This document shows positions 1 through 5,625 of a stretch of DNA of 8,511 nucleotides, piece after piece. Under the pieces are notes generated by a model. It ran no database searches. It was not told where the DNA came from and saw only the letters and a list, made by a program, of their open reading frames with translations. Origin of the DNA: Thermoanaerobaculia bacterium (GTDB lineage Bacteria; Acidobacteriota; Thermoanaerobaculia; Gp7-AA8); the NCBI GenBank assembly GCA_023700825.1, contig JAMPYE010000172.1, forward strand, positions 1 to 8,511. Reading direction: 5' to 3'. Within the stretch, counting starts at the first letter, position 1. The number at the start of each line of letters is the position of its first letter. The position numbers and the translations under genes are program-made.

Positions 1-1
1 G

Positions 2-1024
2 CTCGAAGCGTCGATGGGCTGGCGCGAGAGCGACGGGACCACCGCTCACGATCAGGACTGGGAGATCGTGCTCTCGCAGAGCTTCTCCGACCTGGTCCGC
101 GGTCCGGCCCGCTCCGAAGCTGCGCTCGCGCGGCTCGACGCCGACTCCCGTTCGCTCGACGATGCGACGCGCGCGGTACTGCTCGAGGTCGCCGCCGCGT
201 GGGTCGAGCGAATCGCGCTCCAACGGCAGCGTGCCCTCGCAGCCGACTCGCTCGACATCGCGTCACGAACGCGTGAAGCCGCCGAGCGTCGCTTCTCGGC
301 TGGCGACGTCGCGCAGCTCGACGTGAACGTCGCACGAATGCTCCATGCCCGTGCCGCCGCCGAGCTCGCAACCGCAGAGGCGGCGCTCGCGGAGTCGCGC
401 GCAAGGCTGGGATCGCTGCTCGGGCTCGAGCCTGACGAACCGTTCGAGATCGCCGCCGACCTCTCACTCTCGGGCGTCGCTTTGGAAGCTGACCTGGAAG
501 CGCTCGTGGCGACGCGACCCGATGTGAGGCGGCTCGATGCCGAGCTCGCGATGGTTCGCGCCGAGTTGCGGCTCGCGTCGCTGGGCCGGACGCTCGACTG
601 GGGGCTCGTCGCCGCGGTCGCGAAAGACGACGGCGACCGCATCACGACGGCGGGGATTCGATTCGCCCTCCCCCTTGCCGATCGCGGGCAGTTCGAGCGC
701 TCCGAAGCAGGCGCTCGTCTCGCGCGACTCGAGCATGAGCGAGCCTCACTCGTCCGATCCGCAATTGGCGAGATCCTCGCCGCGCGCGACGCGTACACGC
801 GACTCCGCGAGAGCGCGGAAAGCATGACCACGACTCTCCTTCCCCTGCTCGACGAGAACGACGCGCTCGCACTCGAAAGCTACGACGCCGGCCAGATCGG
901 CATCGCCGAGTTCGCCGCCGTGCGACGCGAGTCGATCGACGCACATCACGCCTTCATCGCGCACTGGCTCGACGCCCGCCTCGCCGGGCTCCGCCTGCGC
1001 TTCGTCTCCGGAGACCTCCAATGA
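2..1024 (+). CDS. TolC/CzcC-family outer-membrane efflux channel, 5' partial
   Basis: This is the C-terminal 340 codons of an outer-membrane factor of the TolC superfamily (CzcC/CusC type), which forms the trimeric barrel and periplasmic tunnel that exports substrate from an RND pump. The frame is open from base 2 with no start to support; an in-frame ATG at 14 is probably internal. CzcC-like proteins are usually about 400-450 residues, so the signal peptide and first helices lie left of the window. Two long Ala/Arg/Glu/Leu-rich helical hairpin stretches are visible (roughly codons 55-145 and 235-335), the internal duplication typical of the family. A strand-like segment, EIVLSQSF, precedes the first, and SYDAGQIGIAEF in the second resembles the family's conserved turn before the final helix. 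Its stop overlaps the adaptor start by 4 bp (ATGA). The family call is strong; the substrate comes only from the neighbours. Confidence 0.9.
   Translation, partial: LEASMGWRESDGTTAHDQDWEIVLSQSFSDLVRGPARSEAALARLDADSRSLDDATRAVLLEVAAAWVERIALQRQRALAADSLDIASRTREAAERRFSAGDVAQLDVNVARMLHARAAAELATAEAALAESRARLGSLLGLEPDEPFEIAADLSLSGVALEADLEALVATRPDVRRLDAELAMVRAELRLASLGRTLDWGLVAAVAKDDGDRITTAGIRFALPLADRGQFERSEAGARLARLEHERASLVRSAIGEILAARDAYTRLRESAESMTTTLLPLLDENDALALESYDAGQIGIAEFAAVRRESIDAHHAFIAHWLDARLAGLRLRFVSGDLQ
1010..1014 (+). promoter_or_regulatory. Ribosome binding site of the adaptor gene
   Basis: GGAGA ends 6 nt before the ATG at 1021, with GGAG as the Shine-Dalgarno core. It lies inside the 3' end of the channel gene. 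Together with the ATGA overlap it supports the ATG at 1021 as the adaptor start and suggests translational coupling. Confidence 0.6.
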
Positions 1025-2205
1025 CAACCGATATCCGAGTCACCCTCGTCATTCTGCTTTCGTCCATGCTGCTCCTCTCCTGCGGTGGCGAGAAATCACC
1101 GGACGCCGACCAGCACGGCACCTCGGAAGCCGGAGAACATCACGAAGAGGCCGCAACCGGCACGCTGAAGATCGAAGCGTCGATGCTTCGCGATCTGCGG
1201 ATCACGACCCGCCCGGCGGAGTCACGGACCGCCGCCGAGGTGACACGCGTGACCGGCGAGCTGTCGGTCAACGAAGATCGCTACGCCGAGGTTGGCCCGC
1301 CGATCGACGCGCGCGTCGTCGAGCTGCGCGCCGAGGCCGGCAGGCAGGTGCGCGCCGGCGACGTGCTCGCGATTCTCCAGAGCCCGGAGCTTGGACGGGC
1401 GCGAGCCGAGCGCGACACCGCGGCCTCCCGCGTCGAGCTCGCGAGGACGTCACTCGAGCGGAAGCGCTCGCTCGGCGAGGGACGCATCGTTCCGAAGCGG
1501 GAGATCCAGGACGCGGAAGCCGGCCTCGCCGCCGCGGAGGCGGAGTTGAGCGCGGCGGGCGCGGCGCTGAGTGCTCTCGGAGCCTCTGCACGCCCCACGG
1601 GCGACCCGTCGCAGTTCCCGCTCACGTCCCCCGTCAGCGGAGTCGTCATCGAGCGAAGCGTCGTCCGGGGTCAGGTCGTGACGAATCAGTCGACGGCGTT
1701 TCGCGTCGGCGATCTGACGACGCTCTGGATGATTGCCCACGCCTTCGAACGCGACGCCGTACGAGTCGAGCGGGGCACGAAGGTCAGCATCGAGCTCGCC
1801 GCGTTCCCGGGCCGCACCTTCGAAGGCACCGTGGAGCTCGTTGGCAGCCACGTCGAGTCGGAATCGCGCACCGTCCCGGTGAGAATCGAGATTGCCAACC
1901 CCGACGGAGCACTCCGCCCGGGAATGTCGGGCAGCGCTCTCCTTCCAGTCTCCGACGACGGTGGAACCATCGTCTCGCTGCCCGTGGCCGCAGTGCAACG
2001 CCTCGATGACGCGTGGGTCGTCTTCCTTCCGAAGAAGGAGGGAGAGTTCGAGGTACGCAAAGTGGGCCGAGGCCGGGATCTCTCGGGCGAAGTCGAGATC
2101 GTGTCGGGGCTCGAGGCGGGAGAGGCCGTGGTCGTAGACGGCGCGTTCCTGCTCAAAGCGGAAGCCGAGAAGGCGACTGGAGGCGGCGATGAGCACGGTC
2201 ACTGA
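1021..2205 (+). CDS. CzcB/CusB-type RND periplasmic adaptor (membrane fusion protein), predicted lipoprotein
   Basis: This 394-residue protein should link the inner-membrane RND pump to the outer-membrane channel. Residues 1-20 are a signal peptide ending in a lipobox, LLSC, with Cys21 as the likely lipidated residue, so the mature protein is membrane-anchored in the periplasm. A His/Glu-rich stretch follows (His32, His40, His41), and the C-terminus is also His-bearing (GDEHGH). A first lipoyl half-motif (VRAGDVLAILQSPEL, about residues 110-124) leads into an Ala/Glu/Arg-rich alpha-hairpin (about 125-190). The second half-motif (SPVSGVVIERSVVRGQVV) is at about 204-221. A beta-barrel (about 230-310, with LRPGMSGSALLPV at its end) and a membrane-proximal domain complete the usual adaptor order. 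The start is set by the SD at 1010 and by the signal peptide. The gene overlaps its upstream neighbour by 4 bp and the pump gene by 17 bp. The His clusters suggest a metal substrate, which is an inference; the adaptor assignment is secure. Confidence 0.93.
   Translation: MTTDIRVTLVILLSSMLLLSCGGEKSPDADQHGTSEAGEHHEEAATGTLKIEASMLRDLRITTRPAESRTAAEVTRVTGELSVNEDRYAEVGPPIDARVVELRAEAGRQVRAGDVLAILQSPELGRARAERDTAASRVELARTSLERKRSLGEGRIVPKREIQDAEAGLAAAEAELSAAGAALSALGASARPTGDPSQFPLTSPVSGVVIERSVVRGQVVTNQSTAFRVGDLTTLWMIAHAFERDAVRVERGTKVSIELAAFPGRTFEGTVELVGSHVESESRTVPVRIEIANPDGALRPGMSGSALLPVSDDGGTIVSLPVAAVQRLDDAWVVFLPKKEGEFEVRKVGRGRDLSGEVEIVSGLEAGEAVVVDGAFLLKAEAEKATGGGDEHGH
2179..2183 (+). promoter_or_regulatory. 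Ribosome binding site of the RND pump gene
   Basis: A perfect GGAGG core sits 5 nt before the ATG at 2189, inside the last codons of the adaptor gene. It decides the pump start at 2189 and makes the 17-bp overlap credible. Confidence 0.75.
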
Positions 2206-5200
2206 GAGCTCGCTGGTCGCCCGCATCATCCGCGCCTCGTTCGCGAAGCCGCTCGTCGCGTTCCTGCTCGTCGCCACCGGCGCGATCGTCGGCGCCGTGT
2301 GGCTGAGCGAGCTGCGGCGCGACGTCTTCCCCGATCTCTCCGCGCCGGTGTTCAACATCATCGTCCAGAACGCGGCGATGGGAGCGGAGGAGCTCGAGCG
2401 GACGATCGCGATCCCGATGGAGATCGCGCTCAGCGGCCTCCCCGAAGTGCGTCGCGTTCGCTCCGTCTCGCAGCTCGGCGTCGCGAGCACGACGATCGAG
2501 TTCGAGCCCGACACCGACTACTACCGCGCCCGCCAGCTCGTCGCCGAGCGCGTCGCGCAGGCCACGACGGAGCTCCCGGCAGGCACCGACGCGCCCCTCG
2601 TGTCGAGCCTGACGGGGCGCCTCAACGAGATCTTCGAGTTCACCCTCGAGGCCGAGCCGGGGGCGATGGATCTGATGGGACTGCGCGATCGCGCGGAGTT
2701 CGAGGTGAAGAACCGTCTCCTCGCGATCCCCGGGGTCGCAGCCGTCGAGCGTCTCGGCGGTTTTCTCCGCCAATACCAGGTCCGCATCGATCCCGCGAGG
2801 ATGGCAGCGCGCGGGGTCACGCTCGACGAGGTGATGCACGCGGTCGAGAGCGCGAATCGCAACGCGTCGGGTGGCATCGTCGTCGAAGGCCCCGTCGAGT
2901 GGAACGTCCGCGCGATCGGCGCCGCCCACTCGATCGACGACCTGCGCGGCACCGTCGTCACGGTGAAAGGCCTGACGCCGGTGCTGCTCGGCGACGTCGC
3001 TGACGTCCGCGAAGCGCCGGCCGTTCGCCGCGGCATCGCGCACCGCCTCCGCGGTGAAGTCGTCAGTTGCAGGATCGCGAAGCAGTTCGACGCCGACACG
3101 ATGCGCGTCTCCGAAGGAGTACGGGCAGCGTTCGTGGAGTTGCAGAAGAGCCTGCCGAAAGGGGTGCATCTCCGCGTCGTCTACGACCAGTCGGAGCTCG
3201 TCCGCTCCTCCCTGGGCGGCGTCGGGCGCGCCGTGCTCCTCGGCGCGTTCTTCGTCGTGCTCGTCCTTTTCCTCCTGTTAGGCAACGTTCGTGCCGCGCT
3301 GCTCGTCACCCTCACGATTCCTCTCTCCATCGCGCTGAGCGGCGTCTTCCTCAAGCCGGCGGGCGCGGGCATCAACACGATGACGCTCGGAGGGCTCGCC
3401 ATTGCGGTCGGCCTCCTTGTCGACGCCGCAATCATCGTCACGGAGAACATCCTCGAGCGGCTCTCGAAGCGACGAACGGAGAACCCTCGAACCGTCGCGC
3501 TCGAGGCCGCGATCGAGGTCGGACGCCCCATCACCTACGCGACGTTGATCGTCATCGCCGTGTTCACCCCGCTCTTCGCGATGACCGGGATCGAAGGTCG
3601 AATGTACGAGCCGCTCGCGGCGGCAGTCGTCTCGGCGGTCGCGGCGGCGCTCATCCTCGCGTTGACGATCGTGCCGGTGGCCGCGGCACGGCTCCTCTCC
3701 GGAGGGAGCGTCGCCGCGGAATCGCACGACACCTGGGTAATTCGGGCTGCCAAGCGGATCTACGCACCGATCCTCGACGCGTGCATGCGACGTGCGGGGC
3801 TGGTCCGCATCGCGACGCTACTCGTCACCATCCCGGCGCTCGCGCTCGCCTTCCTCGTCGGCAGCGACTTCATGCCGAAGCTCGACGAGGGAGCATTCCT
3901 GATCCAGACGAACCTTCCCCCGGAGACATCGCTCGATGAAGTCGACCGGATGAATCACCGCGCCGAGGACATCCTGCGAAAGATCCCGGAGGTCGAGGAT
4001 GTCGTTCGGAGGACGGGGCGCGCCGAGCGCACCGAGGATCCGATGCCACACACGCTCTCCGATGTCCTCGTGGTGCTGAAGAAGGAGCGGTCGCGGTCGC
4101 TCGAGGAGATCGAGACCGACATGCGCGAGCAGCTCGAGCAGGTGCCGGGAATCACGGCGCTCTTCACCACGCCGTTAGGCATGCGGATCGACGAGGGCCT
4201 CGGCGGAACGCCGGCCGACCTCTCCATCCGCATCTTCGGGCCCGACCTCGACACCCTCGCGCGGCTCGGCAACGAGACGAAGGAGATCATGGAAGAAGTC
4301 GAAGGCCTCGCCGACTTGCGCGCCGAGCGCGTGACCGGCCTCCCGCAGCTTCAGATCGTCGTCGATCGCGAGGCGACGGCGCGCGTGGGCCTCACCCCGG
4401 GAGAGGTCGTTGACGCGGTCCGGATCGCCCTCGTCGGCGAGGAGGTATCGACGATCTGGGTCGGCCAGCGCGGGTACGACCTGGTGGTCAAGCTGGAGGA
4501 CGACGCGCGCGGCGATACGCGACAGCTCGGCGCGCTTGTCGTCGACGGGCACGACGGCACCAGGATTCCCCTCAACCAGCTCGCGAAGATCGAGAAGAGC
4601 TTCGGTCCCGGCGCGGTGAAGCGAGAGGCGGGCTCGCGGAGAATCGCCGTCGAAGCGAGCGTCGAGGGTCGTGACCTCGCGGGGGCCGCGCGCGAAGTGA
4701 GCCGCAAGCTCGACGAAAAGCTCGAGCTTCCGCCCGGCTACTTCGTCAACGTCGGCGGACGCGTCGAGAACCAGGCCCGCGCCATGCGCTCGCTCTGGCT
4801 CGCAATCGCCGTCGCGATTCTCGCGGTCTTCATCCTCCTCTACCTCGCGCTCGGCTCGAGCGCCGAGGCGATCGTCATCCTCGCGACGCTGCCCGACGCC
4901 TTCGTCGGAGGCATCGTCGCCCTGCTGATCTCGGGCGAAACCTGGAACGTGTCGTCGCTCGTCGGCCTCATCGGCCTCTTCGGCATCGCCGTGCAGAACG
5001 GGCTCGTGCTGTTCACGCAGACGAAGACGCTCGTCGCCGAAGGCAAACCGTTCAACGAAGCGCTGCGAGAGGCGAGCATCGGACGCGTGAGGCCGAAGCT
5101 GATGACCGCGGCGACCGCGATCCTCGGCCTTCTTCCGATGCTCGTGCTGCAACTGCACGGAACCGAGATCGAGAGGCCGCTCGCGATCGTCATGATCGGC

Positions 5201-5305
5201 GGTCTCGTGACCTCGACCGCCTTCACCCTGCTCGCGCTGCCAACGTTCTATTCGTTCGTGGAGGGCTTGCGGAACGGGAGACGGAGCATCCAGACGTGCG
5301 ACTGA
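2189..5305 (+). CDS. CzcA/CusA-type (HME) RND efflux pump, inner-membrane permease
   Basis: This 1038-residue, full-length RND proton antiporter is the energy-coupled core of the pump. TM1 is at about residues 17-38. A first periplasmic porter loop follows, then TM2-TM6 from about 335, a second porter loop (about 560-865), and TM7-TM12 to about 1025. Heavy-metal-efflux subfamily marks include DVFPDLSAP after TM1, RTGRAE followed by TEDPM in the second loop, RIDEGLGGTPADL, GIAVQNGLVLFTQ, RVRPKLMTAATAILGLLP and IERPLAIVMIGGLVTS. In TM4 the relay reads AVGLLVDAAIIVTEN: Asp412 and Glu419 match CzcA Asp408 and Glu415, but the position of CzcA Asp402 is Ala406. This TM4 form is closer to CusA and other HME subtypes. 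The CusA methionine in RIDM is Glu669 here, so a CusA-like copper/silver methionine site is not supported. Heavy-metal export is likely, with the metal unknown; an organic or unusual substrate is possible. It is last in the operon. Confidence 0.93.
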   Translation: MSTVTESSLVARIIRASFAKPLVAFLLVATGAIVGAVWLSELRRDVFPDLSAPVFNIIVQNAAMGAEELERTIAIPMEIALSGLPEVRRVRSVSQLGVASTTIEFEPDTDYYRARQLVAERVAQATTELPAGTDAPLVSSLTGRLNEIFEFTLEAEPGAMDLMGLRDRAEFEVKNRLLAIPGVAAVERLGGFLRQYQVRIDPARMAARGVTLDEVMHAVESANRNASGGIVVEGPVEWNVRAIGAAHSIDDLRGTVVTVKGLTPVLLGDVADVREAPAVRRGIAHRLRGEVVSCRIAKQFDADTMRVSEGVRAAFVELQKSLPKGVHLRVVYDQSELVRSSLGGVGRAVLLGAFFVVLVLFLLLGNVRAALLVTLTIPLSIALSGVFLKPAGAGINTMTLGGLAIAVGLLVDAAIIVTENILERLSKRRTENPRTVALEAAIEVGRPITYATLIVIAVFTPLFAMTGIEGRMYEPLAAAVVSAVAAALILALTIVPVAAARLLSGGSVAAESHDTWVIRAAKRIYAPILDACMRRAGLVRIATLLVTIPALALAFLVGSDFMPKLDEGAFLIQTNLPPETSLDEVDRMNHRAEDILRKIPEVEDVVRRTGRAERTEDPMPHTLSDVLVVLKKERSRSLEEIETDMREQLEQVPGITALFTTPLGMRIDEGLGGTPADLSIRIFGPDLDTLARLGNETKEIMEEVEGLADLRAERVTGLPQLQIVVDREATARVGLTPGEVVDAVRIALVGEEVSTIWVGQRGYDLVVKLEDDARGDTRQLGALVVDGHDGTRIPLNQLAKIEKSFGPGAVKREAGSRRIAVEASVEGRDLAGAAREVSRKLDEKLELPPGYFVNVGGRVENQARAMRSLWLAIAVAILAVFILLYLALGSSAEAIVILATLPDAFVGGIVALLISGETWNVSSLVGLIGLFGIAVQNGLVLFTQTKTLVAEGKPFNEALREASIGRVRPKLMTAATAILGLLPMLVLQLHGTEIERPLAIVMIGGLVTSTAFTLLALPTFYSFVEGLRNGRRSIQTCD

Positions 5306-5393
5306 TTCGTCGCGCCCAGGATTTCGGGGCGGGCCATTGCGTCGCGCGGACGGAGTCATTCTGCCTTCCGACTTCTACGACCCCTGGACCGCT

Positions 5394-5436
5394 TCGCTGG
5401 CCCCGGACGCCGCTTGTCGGGCAGTCCGGCCAGCGA
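5394..5436. repeat. Large imperfect inverted repeat (hairpin) downstream of the efflux operon
   Basis: The arm TCGCTGGCC (5394-5402) pairs with GGCCAGCGA (5428-5436). A CC bulge (5403-5404) comes next, then GGAC/GTCC, a one-base A bulge (5423) and GCC/GGC, closing an 8-nt loop at 5412-5419. That gives 16 pairs in 43 nt. It begins 88 nt after the pump's stop codon. No T-run follows, so it is not a standard intrinsic terminator. It could be an mRNA 3'-end stabilising structure, a factor-dependent stop, or part of a dispersed repeat. Confidence 0.6.
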
Positions 5437-5472
5437 GGTGCTTCGGAGAGACGTCAGGGGGTCCCGGGTTGT

Positions 5473-5498
5473 CGAGGGATCGAGCCCTCGAGCTCGAG
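5473..5498. repeat. Short hairpin fused to a 12-bp palindrome
   Basis: CGAGGG (5473-5478) and CCCTCG (5485-5490) are inverted around a 6-nt spacer. The right arm runs into the perfect palindrome CTCGAGCTCGAG (5487-5498). It lies about 95 nt upstream of the -35 region of the next gene. It could be an operator or a structural part of a repeat. High local GC and CG/GA richness make a chance origin possible. Confidence 0.4.
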
Positions 5499-5593
5499 TA
5501 TCTCGAACTACGTAAGCGCCAAGCTCTGACCCCACCAGCGCAGCGCGCGACCCCAGGCCCTCTCGTCTGCAGCCGCAAACGAAACACTTGATA

Positions 5594-5622
5594 CTGACGC
5601 TCCGCTCCGCCAAGCCTACAAT
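5594..5622 (+). promoter_or_regulatory. Sigma70-like promoter of the LuxR/LAL regulator, probably giving a leaderless mRNA
   Basis: The -10 box TACAAT (5617-5622) matches TATAAT at 5 of 6 positions. A weaker -35, CTGACG (5594-5599), lies 17 bp upstream and matches TTGACA at 4 of 6; an alternative TTGATA at 5588 has an unfavourable 23-bp gap. The -10 sits in the most AT-rich patch of the neighbourhood. Six bases (ATTGTG) separate it from the ATG at 5629, so transcription would be expected to start at or within a base or two of that ATG. No Shine-Dalgarno sequence is present before the start. Confidence 0.6.
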
Positions 5623-5625
5623 ATT

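Larger units (their letters stand above)
5306..5625. other. Intergenic gap without a convincing gene; holds inverted repeats and the next gene's promoter
   Basis: These 320 bases separate the efflux operon from the regulator. Two short overlapping open frames (5296-5529 and 5337-5591) lack ribosome binding sites and read as compositionally biased Ser/Arg/Pro-rich strings, so I do not call them genes. Visible elements are a large imperfect hairpin (5394-5436), a 6-bp hairpin that runs into a 12-bp palindrome (5473-5498), and a sigma70-like promoter at the right end. No tRNA, T-tract terminator or recognisable insertion sequence was found. Confidence 0.7.

Noticed and set aside
4175..5359. Long minus-strand open frame (394 codons) opposite the RND pump
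   Set aside because: It mirrors strongly conserved RND transmembrane segments. The product is Arg/Asp/Glu-rich without domains and has no sensible promoter or ribosome binding site.
5296..5591. Two short overlapping + strand open frames in the gap (5296-5529 and 5337-5591)
   Set aside because: They have no ribosome binding site, no recognisable motif, biased composition, and run through the inverted repeats.
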